Below, in pieces: positions 1-9,869 of a stretch of DNA of 64,000 nucleotides (position 1 is the first letter of the stretch; each line of letters begins with the position of its first letter). The translations under genes and the position numbers were made by a program. This DNA is from Paludibacter sp. (GTDB taxonomy: Bacteria; Bacteroidota; Bacteroidia; Bacteroidales; Paludibacteraceae): NCBI GenBank assembly GCA_024710005.1, contig JANJVQ010000015.1, forward strand, positions 1-64,000, in the 5' to 3' direction. The notes under the pieces are model-generated. The model ran no database searches and was not told the origin of the DNA. It saw nothing but the letters and a program-made list of their open reading frames with translations.

Positions 1-118
1 AGCCGAATTGTCCGAAATTTTCAACATAGATAATGAAATGTTAATGGAAAAATTATTCTCTGAAAATGAAAAACTTACAAAATACTTAAATTTTAAAAGC
101 CTACCGCAAGCGGGCTAA
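1..118 (+). CDS. C-terminal end of an unidentified protein (5' truncated by window edge)
   Basis: An open frame enters from the left edge (first full codon at base 2) and ends in TAA at 116-118, giving about 38 residues. They are charged and hydrophilic, with no cysteine and no recognisable motif. No family can be assigned from this much sequence. It is read as coding only because the frame is open from the edge and the composition looks protein-like. It could be the end of a transposase or of an ordinary cytosolic protein. Confidence 0.4.
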   Translation, partial: AELSEIFNIDNEMLMEKLFSENEKLTKYLNFKSLPQAG

Positions 119-394
119 TGGAGCTTGCGAAAGTTGAATTAGTAATTAAGGAACAACTCTTTAGTGTATATTATGTCTTACATTAAATTTGACTTAAGGA
201 TATATGCAGTTTGAATAATATAAATTAGCACCAAAGGTAAAAACAAATGATGAATTAACAAAATAATTTTTTAACAAATAAAAGGCACTATTAAATGTTT
301 TAATTTTAAACTACACAATAAAATAAACTTTTTTCATTAAAACCGGGTTATACAGTTATAGTTTATACATTTTCATTCATAAAAACAAAACATT
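119..394. other. AT-rich intergenic region, 276 bp
   Basis: No credible reading frame. The region is very AT-rich and separates the partial gene at the left edge from the lipoprotein gene at 395. The only structured signal seen is a leftward-facing Bacteroidetes-type promoter match at 232-262, listed separately. No tRNA-like fold or riboswitch motif was recognised. Confidence 0.6.
232..262 (-). promoter_or_regulatory. Leftward Bacteroidetes-type promoter match
   Basis: On the minus strand TTTG (259-262) is followed after exactly 19 bp by TACCTTTG (232-239), a full match to the Bacteroidetes -33/-7 pattern. It points toward position 1, antisense to the partial gene, and no minus-strand gene is visible within the window to its left. 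It could drive an antisense or small RNA, or be a chance match in AT-rich DNA. Confidence 0.4.
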
Positions 395-787
395 ATGAAC
401 AATATACACCACCAGCTGCCACGACTGGCAATCCACTTCTTGTTATTAAGTGGTATTATCCTGATACAATCTGCTTGTACGCTTTTCTACAATCCTGAAC
501 AATACCTCAGGGATTACGACAGATTTGTAAGCCGGGTTGAAAACAACTACCAGGAATACAGTGAAACTCAATGGGAAAAGACAGAAGCCAAGTACGAAGA
601 ATTCAACTCAACCTTGTATGATCGGGTATATAAGGATTTAACTCCGAAAGATCAACAAGCAATAGGCAAGCTAAAAGCCCGTTTTGAAGCTATGAAACTG
701 AAATACAAGTTCAATCACCTGAAACAGGAAGTGAAAGACGGGATTGAACAATTCAAAGGAGCGTTGGAAAATGACAGTATTGAGTGA
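395..787 (+). CDS. Small putative lipoprotein, Bacteroidetes type
   Basis: 130 residues. A short polar start is followed by a hydrophobic stretch and a lipobox-like LIQSAC around residues 23-28, so a lipid-anchored envelope protein is predicted. The rest is charged, rich in Glu, Lys and Tyr, and probably helical. It resembles the small lipoproteins of the DUF6565 type seen in Bacteroidetes; that assignment is from memory of the family pattern, not from a search. It is a single-gene unit that converges on maeB, with a bidirectional hairpin between them. No enzymatic motif is visible and the function is unknown. Confidence 0.65.
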   Translation: MNNIHHQLPRLAIHFLLLSGIILIQSACTLFYNPEQYLRDYDRFVSRVENNYQEYSETQWEKTEAKYEEFNSTLYDRVYKDLTPKDQQAIGKLKARFEAMKLKYKFNHLKQEVKDGIEQFKGALENDSIE

Positions 788-859
788 TTTTATCTTGAAA
801 ACCCTGAGGATATTTCAAAAAGCTCAGAGCTTTTAATTTTTCATCGGGAGGTTTGATGT

Positions 860-897
860 AAAAGCTCTGAGGTTTTGTGAAAAACCTCAGAGCTTTT
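860..897. terminator. Bidirectional terminator between lipoprotein gene and maeB
   Basis: A near-perfect hairpin: AAAAGCTCTGAGGTTTT, a loop of about 3 nt, then AAAACCTCAGAGCTTTT. It has A/T tracts on both sides, so it can serve either convergent gene. Partial copies of the AGCTCAGAGCTTTT motif flank it at about 818-834 and 908-918, suggesting local duplication. Confidence 0.75.
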
Positions 898-939
898 TGC
901 AAAAAACCAGGAGCTTTTGTTTGGTAGGTCGTCGATGGA

Positions 940-3240
940 CTACAATTCCTGTACCTTCTCATTCCATTCCCGCTGCTCATTTACCATGGCATCGAGGACA
1001 GCCACGGCTGTGATGTTGACTATGTCGCGAACAGAGCTTTCAACATCGACAATGTGGATGGGTTTGTTTAATCCCATCTGAATCGGACCGATGGTATCGG
1101 CCAGTCCCATTTCGATCAACATTTTATAAGCTGTATTGGCTGAACTCAGGTTGGGAAAAATGAGCGTGTTCACCTTTTTACCTTTCAATTTGGAGAACGG
1201 AAATTTCTCATCGCGCAACTGCTGATTCAGGGCAAATGTCACCTGCATTTCACCATCCACACAGATTTCGGGGAATTGTTCGTGGAAGGTACGCACCACC
1301 TCGTGTACGCTGGCGGGACTTCCGCTCTGCACCGAACCGAAATTGGAATATGACAACATGGCCATAACCGGCTCGTGGTTGAAGAACTTCACCGTATTGT
1401 AGGTCAGCTTGGTGATGTCAATCAGTGTTTCGGTGGTTGGGTGACGGTTAAACAAGGTGTCGGCTAAAAAGAAAATACCTTTTTTGGTATTCATGATGTG
1501 CATGGCGCCGATGTGGTTGAGTCCGTCGCGAATGCCCACCACTTCTTTGGCGGCTTTCACCGAATCGGCATAGCGGGAATACACACCGGTAATCAGCGCA
1601 TCAGCTTCTCCGGTCTCCACCATCATCATGCCAAAATAGTTGCGTTCGTACATTTTCTCGTAAGCCTCGTCGAAAGTCATTCCTTCCCTGCCCCTTTTTG
1701 CTGCCAGGTAACGGGCATAACGGATGCGGCGGGCCTCTTCCCGGTCGTGACGCAGGTTGATGATTTCGATACCGGTCAGGTCAATGTGGTTTTCTGCAGC
1801 TATGTTGCCTATTTTCTCCTCGTTACCAAGCAGTACAGGATAGCAGATTTTTTCTGCCAGTGCAGCTTCGGCAGCTTTTAGCATATTCAGGTGATTCGAT
1901 TCGGAGAACACCACCCGTTTGGGATTCTGACGGGCAATTTCATAGAAACGGCGCAACATTTTATTGTCGCTGCCCATCAAATCACGCAGGCGGTTGTTGT
2001 AAGCATCCCAATCATCGATATTTTTCCGGGCAACTCCCGACTCCATGGCTGCCTTGGCTACAGCCGGAGCCACCGTTGTCAGCAAGCGGGGATCAAGTGG
2101 TTTGGGAATTATATATTCTGTTCCGAAAGTAAGCCGTTTAATATTATACGCCGCGTTCACCACGTCAGGCACCGCTTTTTTGGTCAGTTCGGCAATGGCG
2201 CGCACCGCGGCAATCTTCATTTCTTCGTTGATACACTTAGCCCGCACATCTAATGCTCCACGGAAAATATAAGGGAAACCAAGCACGTTGTTTATCTGGT
2301 TGGGATGGTCGGAACGACCGGTAGCAAAAATAATATCGGGACGGGCCGACATGGCATCTTCATATGAAATCTCCGGGTTTGGATTGGCTAATGCAAACAC
2401 GATTGGCTTTTCGTTCATCGTCTGCACCATTTCCTTCGACAACACACCGGCCACCGAGAGTCCCAGAAACACATCGGAGCCAGCAACTGCTTCAGCCAGC
2501 GTGGTAATGTCACGGGAAGTGGCAAATGGTTTCTTACGGCTATTCAGGTCGGTACGTTTGGTATTGATAACCCCTTTCGAATCCACCATCACGATGTTCT
2601 CCAGTTTAGCGCCCAGCATCATATACAATTGTGTACATGAATTCGCAGCTGCACCGGCACCGTTCACCACAATTTTTATCTCTTCAATTTTTTTACCGGT
2701 CAGTTCAAGGGCATTGAGCAAACCCGCAGCCGATATAATGGCCGTTCCATGCTGGTCGTCGTGCATAATCGGGATATCGAGCTCCTTCTTCAGCCTTTCC
2801 TCAATTTCAAAACATTCCGGCGCTTTGATATCTTCCAGGTTAATTCCGCCGAAAGTGGGAGAAATGGCTTTAACAACCTCGATGAATTTCTCCGGATCTT
2901 TCTCATTGACTTCAATATCAAACACGTCAATTCCGGCAAAAATCTTGAACAACAATCCTTTTCCTTCCATTACCGGTTTACCGGCCATGGCGCCGATGTC
3001 GCCAAGTCCCAGCACAGCCGTACCATTCGAAATAACTGCCACCAGATTTCCCTTAGCGGTATATTCATAAGCTGTTTCCGGATTTTTTTCAATTTCCAGA
3101 CAGGGTTCCGCCACTCCCGGCGAATAGGCTAATGACAAATCACGTTGAGAACTGTATGGTTTGGTGGGAACAACTTCTATCTTACCGGGCTTACCCTGTG
3201 AGTGATACTTCAATGCATCGTCTTTACTAAATTTAGCCAT
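940..3240 (-). CDS. maeB: NADP-dependent malic enzyme with C-terminal phosphotransacetylase-like domain (MaeB type)
   Basis: 766 residues. The product decarboxylates malate to pyruvate with NAD(P)+. The N-terminal malic domain (about 1-170) has YSPGVAEPC and [21 protein letters not shown]; the NAD-binding domain (about 170-420) has [12 protein letters not shown] and ALANPNPEI. The C-terminal third (about 440-766) is the PTA-like domain of long MaeB enzymes, usually regulatory rather than catalytic. Length and architecture match the family. ATG at 3240 starts [10 protein letters not shown]. It is divergent from recF, and the two promoters overlap in the 100 bp between them. Confidence 0.95.
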   Translation of the reverse strand: MAKFSKDDALKYHSQGKPGKIEVVPTKPYSSQRDLSLAYSPGVAEPCLEIEKNPETAYEYTAKGNLVAVISNGTAVLGLGDIGAMAGKPVMEGKGLLFKIFAGIDVFDIEVNEKDPEKFIEVVKAISPTFGGINLEDIKAPECFEIEERLKKELDIPIMHDDQHGTAIISAAGLLNALELTGKKIEEIKIVVNGAGAAANSCTQLYMMLGAKLENIVMVDSKGVINTKRTDLNSRKKPFATSRDITTLAEAVAGSDVFLGLSVAGVLSKEMVQTMNEKPIVFALANPNPEISYEDAMSARPDIIFATGRSDHPNQINNVLGFPYIFRGALDVRAKCINEEMKIAAVRAIAELTKKAVPDVVNAAYNIKRLTFGTEYIIPKPLDPRLLTTVAPAVAKAAMESGVARKNIDDWDAYNNRLRDLMGSDNKMLRRFYEIARQNPKRVVFSESNHLNMLKAAEAALAEKICYPVLLGNEEKIGNIAAENHIDLTGIEIINLRHDREEARRIRYARYLAAKRGREGMTFDEAYEKMYERNYFGMMMVETGEADALITGVYSRYADSVKAAKEVVGIRDGLNHIGAMHIMNTKKGIFFLADTLFNRHPTTETLIDITKLTYNTVKFFNHEPVMAMLSYSNFGSVQSGSPASVHEVVRTFHEQFPEICVDGEMQVTFALNQQLRDEKFPFSKLKGKKVNTLIFPNLSSANTAYKMLIEMGLADTIGPIQMGLNKPIHIVDVESSVRDIVNITAVAVLDAMVNEQREWNEKVQEL

Positions 3241-3286
3241 TGTGATAAATCTTAACCTATTGTTAATAAAAAATTGAAAATTGTCG

Positions 3287-3294
3287 CAAAGGTA
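3287..3294 (-). promoter_or_regulatory. -7 box for maeB
   Basis: TACCTTTG on the minus strand matches TAnnTTTG, 46 bp upstream of the maeB ATG. A TTTG-like -33 element is only loosely placed (CAAA at 3318-3321 on the plus strand). The box lies about 13 bp from the oppositely directed recF box. Confidence 0.55.
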
Positions 3295-3307
3295 GAAAAA
3301 ATTACGC

Positions 3308-3315
3308 TATTTTTG
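3308..3315 (+). promoter_or_regulatory. -7 box for recF
   Basis: TATTTTTG matches TAnnTTTG, 26 bp before the recF ATG. The -33 element is weak (TTG at 3281-3283, spacing longer than the usual 19 bp). Confidence 0.5.
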
Positions 3316-3341
3316 TACAAAAAAGCAGCAATAAATATGTC

Positions 3342-4436
3342 ATGAGACTGAAATCTCTTTCCATTATCAATTATAAAAACATCCCTGAAGCAACACTCGA
3401 TTTTTCGGATAAAATCAATTGCTTTGTCGGCGATAATGGCATGGGAAAAACCAATGTACTGGATGCTGTTTATTATCTCTCATTTTGCAAAAGCCATTCG
3501 AATTCCATTGACTCACAAAACATCAATCACGAGGCGGATTTTTTTCTGATTCAGGGTGATTACATCAAAAATGGCACACCGGAGCATATTTATTGCGGAT
3601 TGAAACGCAGACAAAAAAAACAGTTCAAACGCAACAAAAAAGAATATGAAAAACTATCGGATCACATCGGGCTCATTCCGCTGGTCATGGTATCGCCCGA
3701 TGACAGCCAGCTGATTTCAGAAGGAAGCGAGGAAAGGCGAAAGTTCATGGACGGGGTGATTTCGCAGTACAATAAACAATACCTGCAACAACTGCTTCAT
3801 TACAACAACACGCTGAAACAACGCAATGCCCTGCTGAAGTCAGAAAACCCCATCGACGAAACCGTATTTGAGATTCTGGAAGAGCAAATGGATAGCACCG
3901 GAAGATACATCCACGAAGCCAGAACCTCATTTATTCAATCCTTCATCCCTGTTTTCCGTGAATTCCACAGCAAAATATCCGGAAACCGTGAGCAAGTTAG
4001 CCTGGAGTACAGTTCACAGTATCAACGCCATGAAGACCTGCGGGTCAGGATGGCAGCAACACGTGAACGTGACCGCATCCTGGGCTATTCAACTCAGGGC
4101 ATTCACAAAGATGAGCTGGAAATGACCTTAGACGCTTACCCGATAAAAAAAGTGGGCTCTCAGGGGCAAAATAAAACTTACCTCATCGCGCTGAAATTCG
4201 CTCAGTTCGATTTCCTGAAAAAAATACATCAGTGTGCCCCCCTTTTGTTGCTGGATGATATTTTCGACAAGCTGGATGCCGGGCGGGTGGAAGAAATTGT
4301 AAAACTGGTAGCCTCCGATATGTTCGGGCAAATATTCATTACCGACACCAACCGCGAGAATCTGGATAAAATATTACTCCGATTGAAAAGCGAAGCTAAA
4401 ATCTTCCGGATGGTTGATGGTGAGATACATACTTAG
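3342..4436 (+). CDS. recF: DNA replication and repair protein RecF
   Basis: 364 residues, normal for RecF. An SMC-like ATPase that binds single/double-strand DNA junctions and helps load RecA through RecOR. The Walker A motif GDNGMGKTN is at residues 30-38, the signature region with SQGQNKT near 270, and Walker B LLLLDDIFDKLD near 305. It starts at ATG 3342 (MRLKSLSIINYKNI), the typical N-terminus. It is monocistronic and divergent from maeB. dnaA, dnaN and gyrB, its classical neighbours, are not here, as is common in Bacteroidetes. Confidence 0.95.
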   Translation: MRLKSLSIINYKNIPEATLDFSDKINCFVGDNGMGKTNVLDAVYYLSFCKSHSNSIDSQNINHEADFFLIQGDYIKNGTPEHIYCGLKRRQKKQFKRNKKEYEKLSDHIGLIPLVMVSPDDSQLISEGSEERRKFMDGVISQYNKQYLQQLLHYNNTLKQRNALLKSENPIDETVFEILEEQMDSTGRYIHEARTSFIQSFIPVFREFHSKISGNREQVSLEYSSQYQRHEDLRVRMAATRERDRILGYSTQGIHKDELEMTLDAYPIKKVGSQGQNKTYLIALKFAQFDFLKKIHQCAPLLLLDDIFDKLDAGRVEEIVKLVASDMFGQIFITDTNRENLDKILLRLKSEAKIFRMVDGEIHT

Positions 4437-4601
4437 TATATTTATAAATATCCACACAATATTCACCCTCCCATTCTATTAGATTTTCATTTTGGAAAAC
4501 TTTTTTCAATTTTCAAAATCACATCTCACTCATTATCTTATCATTAACAATTATTTTCGGAAACTTTTCATTCTAAATAGCAAATATTTTCATACATCAT
4601 G

Positions 4602-4632
4602 TTTGAAAAATGAAATTAATTGTCTAAACTTG
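4602..4632 (+). promoter_or_regulatory. Promoter of the class II RNR gene
   Basis: TTTG (4602-4605), 19 bp spacer, TAAACTTG (4625-4632): correct Bacteroidetes spacing with one mismatch in the -7 box. The predicted start lies about 80 bp before the GTG at 4721, leaving an AT-rich leader. No B12-box or NrdR-box pair was recognised in 4437-4720, which otherwise appears empty. Confidence 0.6.
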
Positions 4633-4720
4633 TAGTCCGTTTTCAACAACAATTTATCAGTTGAACAACCTTCTGATTTACAATTTTAAAACTATAACTC
4701 TTTAAACAATTTTATTTATC

Positions 4721-7264
4721 GTGGAAACAAAAACCTACACACCTGAGGAAATTAAAGAAGCCTCTTTTAAATTCTTCCAGGGAGATGATTTGGCGACCAA
4801 AGTATGGACGACCAAATACGCCTTAAAAGATTCGTTTGGTAATATCTATGAACTGACACCCGATGACATGCACCGCCGTTTGGCAAGAGAAATTGCCAGA
4901 ATTGAACGCAACTACGCCAATCCGTTAGACGAGAACGAACTGTTTGAACTTTTCCGCAATTTCCGCTACATCGTTCCGCAGGGCAGCCCTATGACCGGCA
5001 TCGGAAATGAGTTTCAGGTAGCTTCATTGTCGAATTGTTTCGTGATTGGTTTTGATGGTGATTCCGACTCATATGGCGCCATCATTAAGATTGACGAAGA
5101 GCAGGTACAGCTGATGAAGCGTCGTGGTGGCGTGGGTCACGACCTTTCTCACATCCGCCCGAAAGGCTCACCGGTTAAAAACTCCGCGCTGACCTCCACC
5201 GGTATTGTGCCTTTTATGGAAAGATATTCGAACTCAACCCGCGAAGTGGCTCAGGACGGAAGACGTGGTGCGCTGATGTTGAGCGTATCCATCAAACATC
5301 CGGATTCAGAATCATTCATCGATGCAAAAATGGAATCAGGAAAAGTTACCGGAGCCAATGTTTCGGTTAAAATTCACGATGAATTTATGCGGGCAGCACT
5401 CGAAAACCGCCCCTATACCCAACAATATCCGATTTACTCTGAAGAACCCTGGTTTAAAAAGGAAACAGATGCCAATGCGCTTTGGAAAAAAATCGTACAC
5501 AATGCATGGAAATCGGCCGAACCGGGTATCTTGTTCTGGGATACTATCATCCGCGAATCGGTACCGGATTGCTATGCCGATCTGGGTTACAAAACGGTTT
5601 CGACCAACCCATGCGGCGAAATTCCTTTGTGTCCGTATGACAGTTGCCGTCTGTTGGCCATCAATCTGTATTCTTATGTGGTAAATCCGTTCAAACCCGA
5701 TGCATATTTCGATTTTGAGTTGTTCCGCAAGCATGTGCAACTGGCACAACGCATCATGGACGATATCATCGATCTGGAAATGGAAAAAATTGAAAAAATC
5801 ATCGAGAAAATCGGATCCGACCCGGAAGATGATGTGATTAAAAGAACAGAATTTCAGTTATGGGAGAAGATTAAACTCAAAACTTCACAGGGTCGTCGTA
5901 CCGGTGTAGGCACAACGGGTGAAGGCGATATGCTGGCTGCGCTGGGCTACCGTTACGGTACCGATGAAGCGACTGATTTCTCAGAACAGGTTCACAAAAC
6001 GCTGGCATTGGCAGCATACCGTTCATCGGTAAACATGGCCAAAGAACGTGGTGCTTTCACTGTATACGAAGCAAAAAGAGAAGAAAACAACCCATTCGTC
6101 AACCGGCTGAAAGAAGCTGATCCGGAACTATACAAGGACATGGTTAAATACGGACGCAGGAACATCGCTTGTTTAACCATCGCACCTACCGGAACCACCA
6201 GTATCATGACACAAACTACGTCGGGTATCGAACCGGTCTTCATGCCTTACTATACCCGCCGCCGCAAGGTAAATCCGAACGACAAGAACGTTACGGTCGA
6301 CTTCGTGGATGAAAACGGCGACTCATGGGAAGAATATTCCGTGTTCCACCATAAATTCGTGACCTGGATGGAAGCCAACGGTCACTCAACCACCAAGCAC
6401 TACACACATGAAGAATTGGAGGAACTAGTGGCTCAATCTCCTTATTATAAGGCTACTGCAAATGATGTGGACTGGATGAAAAAGGTACAGATGCAGGGCA
6501 AAATTCAAAAATGGGTTGATCACTCCATCTCGGTAACCATCAATCTGCCTGCTGATGCCACTGAAGAATTAGTGGGACAGTTATACGAAGAGGCATGGAA
6601 GTCAGGATGCAAGGGTGTTACCGTGTATCGCGACGGATCACGTTCAGGCGTATTGATTTCCAACAACGAAAAAAAGGATAAAGACGAAAAACAAGTCTGT
6701 TTCCCGTATGACGAAGACCGGTTGGTTCGTCCGAAAGAACTGAAATGTGATGTGGTTCGTTTCCAGAACAACCGCGACAAATGGATTGCCTTTGTAGGAT
6801 TGAAAGATAATCGTCCGTACGAAATCTTTACCGGTATTGCCGATGATGAAGAAGGCATTTTATTGCCAAAGACAGTTACCGAAGGAAAAATCATCAAAAC
6901 AACTGATGATGAGGGCAACAAACGATACGACTTCCAGTTCACCAACAAGAGAGGATTCAAAACAACAGTCGAGGGACTTTCGCATAAGTTCGACAAAGAA
7001 TTCTGGAACTACGCGAAGCTTATTTCAGGTGTATTGCGTTACGGCATGCCACTCGATCAGGTAGTCAAATTAGTATCCAGTCTGCAACTCGATAGCGAAT
7101 CCATCAACACCTGGAAAGTCGGTGTGGAACGTGCACTTAAAAAGTATATTCCGGATGGTACACAAATCAATGAACAACCCTGTCCGAATTGCGGTGAGAA
7201 AGCCCTCGTATATCAGGAAGGCTGCCTGACCTGCAAAAGCTGCGGACACTCTAAATGCGGATGA
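4721..7264 (+). CDS. nrdJ: Adenosylcobalamin-dependent (class II) ribonucleotide reductase
   Basis: 847 residues. Reduces ribonucleotides to deoxyribonucleotides with a B12-derived radical, with or without oxygen. The barrel shows SNCFVIG (redox Cys), NPCGEIPLCPYDSC (radical Cys with the Asn and Glu of the active site, near 300) and IAPTGTTS. The C-terminus has a Cys-rich zinc-ribbon-like tail (CPNCGEKALVYQEGCLTCKSC), used in class II enzymes for re-reduction. The start is GTG 4721, the only sensible start before the conserved region. It is monocistronic with its own promoter and a strong terminator. No cobalamin riboswitch is seen upstream. Confidence 0.93.
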   Translation: METKTYTPEEIKEASFKFFQGDDLATKVWTTKYALKDSFGNIYELTPDDMHRRLAREIARIERNYANPLDENELFELFRNFRYIVPQGSPMTGIGNEFQVASLSNCFVIGFDGDSDSYGAIIKIDEEQVQLMKRRGGVGHDLSHIRPKGSPVKNSALTSTGIVPFMERYSNSTREVAQDGRRGALMLSVSIKHPDSESFIDAKMESGKVTGANVSVKIHDEFMRAALENRPYTQQYPIYSEEPWFKKETDANALWKKIVHNAWKSAEPGILFWDTIIRESVPDCYADLGYKTVSTNPCGEIPLCPYDSCRLLAINLYSYVVNPFKPDAYFDFELFRKHVQLAQRIMDDIIDLEMEKIEKIIEKIGSDPEDDVIKRTEFQLWEKIKLKTSQGRRTGVGTTGEGDMLAALGYRYGTDEATDFSEQVHKTLALAAYRSSVNMAKERGAFTVYEAKREENNPFVNRLKEADPELYKDMVKYGRRNIACLTIAPTGTTSIMTQTTSGIEPVFMPYYTRRRKVNPNDKNVTVDFVDENGDSWEEYSVFHHKFVTWMEANGHSTTKHYTHEELEELVAQSPYYKATANDVDWMKKVQMQGKIQKWVDHSISVTINLPADATEELVGQLYEEAWKSGCKGVTVYRDGSRSGVLISNNEKKDKDEKQVCFPYDEDRLVRPKELKCDVVRFQNNRDKWIAFVGLKDNRPYEIFTGIADDEEGILLPKTVTEGKIIKTTDDEGNKRYDFQFTNKRGFKTTVEGLSHKFDKEFWNYAKLISGVLRYGMPLDQVVKLVSSLQLDSESINTWKVGVERALKKYIPDGTQINEQPCPNCGEKALVYQEGCLTCKSCGHSKCG

Positions 7265-7278
7265 TATAACATAAACTT

Positions 7279-7312
7279 AAAACCCGGATGTAAAATATTA
7301 CATCCGGGTTTT
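7279..7312 (+). terminator. Rho-independent terminator after nrdJ
   Basis: A 15-bp perfect stem, AAAACCCGGATGTAA with TTACATCCGGGTTTT, around a 4-nt AATA loop, followed by TTATT. It begins 15 bp after the nrdJ stop. Confidence 0.9.
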
Positions 7313-7350
7313 TATTCATAAAACAATAACCATTAAAAAATTTAATACAT

Positions 7351-8790
7351 ATGACAAATTCAGTAGACGGACTATTTCAACCCCTGGTAAGTTTTTTAGA
7401 TAAAATACTGTTTTGGGATCCGTTTGCTGCATTGGGCATTGCCCTACCCGTCAAAATTCCGTTCATCATCATCTGGCTCATATTCGGAGCTGTATTCTTC
7501 ACTATTTACCTGAAGTTCATCAACATCAGAGGGCTAAAACACGCCATCGAACTGGTGATAGGCAAATACGACAAGAAAAGTCACAGCGGTGAGATTTCCC
7601 ATTTTCAGGCGCTTGCCACGGCGACAGCCTCTACAGTCGGACTGGGAAACATCGCCGGGGTAGCAGTAGCCATCACAATGGGCGGACCCGGAGCCACCTT
7701 CTGGCTGATTATTGCCGGCTTTCTGGGTATGACAACCAAATTCACCGAATGCACCTTAGGCGTTAAATACCGGAAAATCAATACCGATGGCAGCATTTCA
7801 GGCGGACCGATGTATTATCTCCGTGATGGATTGGCAAAAAAAGGGCTGGTAAAAACCGGGAAAGTATTGGCTGTAATTTTCGCATTATTTGCCGCAATCG
7901 GCGCTTTTGGCATCGGCAACATGTTTCAGTCGAATCAAATGGTGGCGCAGGTGACAACAACCTTCCCATCACTTGATGGCAGTCAGATTTGGATAGGCAT
8001 TGTGCTGGCCGTCCTTGTCGGAATGGTTATTATAGGCGGCATCAAAGGCATCGCGAAAGTTAACGACAAACTCTTCCCGTTGATGGCCGGCATTTACATC
8101 CTGTCGGCATTAACCGTTATCGTGATAAATTATCAGCACTTAGGCGACGCGTTCCGACTCATATGGGACGGTGCATTTACCCCCGAAGGTATCAAAGGCG
8201 GTATCGTTGGCGTGATGCTCATCGGTTTCAGGAGAGCTGCTTTTTCAAACGAAGCCGGTATTGGTTCGGCAGCTATCGCGCACTCCACAGTAAAAACAAA
8301 AGAACCTGTTACGGAAGGATTCGTTGCGCTGCTTGAACCCTTTATCGACACGGTTGTAATTTGCACCATGACCGCGTTGGTCATCATCATTACCGGTATG
8401 TATGCCAATCCTGAAAATTTAGCCGGTACGGCACTGACATCCGCTGCATTTGCAAGTGTTTCTTCCTGGTTCCCGTATTTATTATTGATTACCATCATAC
8501 TTTTTGCTTTCACAACCATCATTTCCTGGTCGTATTACGGGGTAAAAAGCATTGATTTTTTATTAGGAGACATCATTGAAAAGAAATTCGGCAAACGCAT
8601 CCTGGTTACACGCGTTTACCAGATAATTTTCCTGGTAATCACAGCCCTTGGTTCAGTACTTAGTCTGAACGCGGTTGTCGATTTTTCAGATATGCTGATA
8701 TTAGCGATGGCAGTGCCCAACATCATCGGGTTATACATCCTGGCGCCTGAAGTAAAAAACATGCTGAAACAATACGTAAAAACACCTTAA
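7351..8790 (+). CDS. Alanine/glycine:cation symporter (AGCS family)
   Basis: 479 residues and strongly hydrophobic, with about 10-11 predicted membrane spans. The family signatures are present: ATASTVGLGNIAGVAVAITMGGPGA (near 88-112) and FRRAAFSNEAGIGSAAIAHS (near 290). The product imports alanine or glycine with Na+ (or H+) across the inner membrane. The ATG at 7351 lies just after the nrdJ terminator, so it is probably a separate unit. Its stop overlaps the stop of the convergent response-regulator gene. The substrate cannot be fixed from sequence. Confidence 0.9.
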   Translation: MTNSVDGLFQPLVSFLDKILFWDPFAALGIALPVKIPFIIIWLIFGAVFFTIYLKFINIRGLKHAIELVIGKYDKKSHSGEISHFQALATATASTVGLGNIAGVAVAITMGGPGATFWLIIAGFLGMTTKFTECTLGVKYRKINTDGSISGGPMYYLRDGLAKKGLVKTGKVLAVIFALFAAIGAFGIGNMFQSNQMVAQVTTTFPSLDGSQIWIGIVLAVLVGMVIIGGIKGIAKVNDKLFPLMAGIYILSALTVIVINYQHLGDAFRLIWDGAFTPEGIKGGIVGVMLIGFRRAAFSNEAGIGSAAIAHSTVKTKEPVTEGFVALLEPFIDTVVICTMTALVIIITGMYANPENLAGTALTSAAFASVSSWFPYLLLITIILFAFTTIISWSYYGVKSIDFLLGDIIEKKFGKRILVTRVYQIIFLVITALGSVLSLNAVVDFSDMLILAMAVPNIIGLYILAPEVKNMLKQYVKTP

Positions 8791-9482
8791 TCGGGAATAT
8801 AATCCACACATAGTTTCACTCCAAGTTTCATTACACTGATGATTTGCACACGTGGGTCATCAACAAAATACTTTCGGAGCGAACTTAGCACGTTGTTGAG
8901 TGAGCTTTCCTTGATTTTACAGTTATCAACATCCCAAACCTCACGGATTATTTCATTTCTACTGAGATAAACATTCTGATTATTACAGAGTTCAAGCAAC
9001 ACTTTAGTTTGATACTTATTCAGATGTATCCTGCATGCACCTCTTCTCAGCAGTTGTTCTTCAGGGTAAAACGAAGTTCCACCAATGCTGTAGACATTAT
9101 CCGTCAGATTAAAACGATATTGTTTTGATAAAAGATTGTCCATACGCACCAACACCTCCTGCATGCGAAAAGGTTTATTGATATAATCCGTATTTTCAAA
9201 GCTGAAAGCTTTTTTCATCGCCTGCCCGCTTTCAAGTGAGGTAATAAAAATGATGGGAACCTGATTCTTGCTTTTCCTGATTTTCTCAGCAATTTTAAGT
9301 CCATTCTGATCACCCGGCAACATGACATCCATCAATACGATATCCGGATTAAACTGATAGAAAGTGTATAACACATCTTCACATCCATCGCAATAATGCA
9401 CATCCATCTTCTTAATTTCAAATATACTCGCAAGTGCCTTGCCGAGATTAACATCATCTTCTACAATTAAAATTTTTTTCAT
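8787..9482 (-). CDS. OmpR-type DNA-binding response regulator (orphan)
   Basis: 231 residues. The receiver domain has the acidic pair D9/D10, phosphoacceptor D52 (IVLMDVMLPG), T81 and K103 (INKPF). The C-terminal winged helix (about 135-228) has the OmpR-type LSRNEIIREVWD segment, so this is a transcription factor switched by phosphorylation. No sensor kinase is adjacent, so the partner must lie elsewhere. The stop codon overlaps that of the convergent symporter gene by three bases. Upstream is a 387-bp non-coding region. Confidence 0.88.
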   Translation of the reverse strand: MKKILIVEDDVNLGKALASIFEIKKMDVHYCDGCEDVLYTFYQFNPDIVLMDVMLPGDQNGLKIAEKIRKSKNQVPIIFITSLESGQAMKKAFSFENTDYINKPFRMQEVLVRMDNLLSKQYRFNLTDNVYSIGGTSFYPEEQLLRRGACRIHLNKYQTKVLLELCNNQNVYLSRNEIIREVWDVDNCKIKESSLNNVLSSLRKYFVDDPRVQIISVMKLGVKLCVDYIPD

Positions 9483-9869
9483 ATAAATTTAAGATCGGTT
9501 ACAGACAATCGTGCTCATAAAAAAGAGAGCATGCATTATCTTACCTTCTATATATCAAACAAAGTTGATATTAATTCCTTAATAATCGTGTACTTATAAA
9601 CAATCGTGAAAATATATCATTTTTTTAACATTACGACATTTTCAAACTATGTTTTAATAAATTTTAGATGACTTGTTAGAACTTTGTTAGAACTTTTGTA
9701 GAAACAAGTGATAAGATTACTGAGAAAAATACTATATTTTTGTCCCTGTAATTTTCATCAAACCTGATCCCTGTTCGTTTACTCTTCAGTCAAAAACCCC
9801 CGCGGATGCTATCCAAAGGGGTTTGACTTATCCTGAAGATATTTATAATAAAACTGAGGTTACACTCAG
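9483..9869. other. Intergenic region between response regulator and hydrogenase operon
   Basis: 387 bp with no gene visible. It contains overlapping direct copies of TTGTTAGAACTTT at about 9674-9697, a plus-strand TATTTTTG (-7-like) at 9735-9742 with no downstream plus gene, and a hairpin at 9790-9826 read as the hydrogenase operon terminator. The response-regulator promoter must lie in the left part, but no convincing box pair was found. Confidence 0.5.
9790..9826 (-). terminator. Likely terminator of the hydrogenase operon
   Basis: On the minus strand TCAAACCCC pairs with GGGGTTTTTGA around a loop of about 17 nt, followed by few T residues. The start lies 44 bp past the hydA stop. An outer CTTCAG/CTGAAG pair (9784-9789 and 9833-9838) extends the stem. 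Confidence 0.5.

Noticed and set aside
2288-3070. Long plus-strand open frame (260 codons) opposite maeB
   Set aside because: It is a shadow of the maeB gene: composition is Ser/Ile-rich without domains, and the minus strand encodes an unmistakable malic enzyme.
9735-9838. Small RNA starting at the plus-strand TATTTTTG box
   Set aside because: No -33 element at the right distance and no plus-strand T-tract after the hairpin; the hairpin is better read as the hydA terminator on the other strand.
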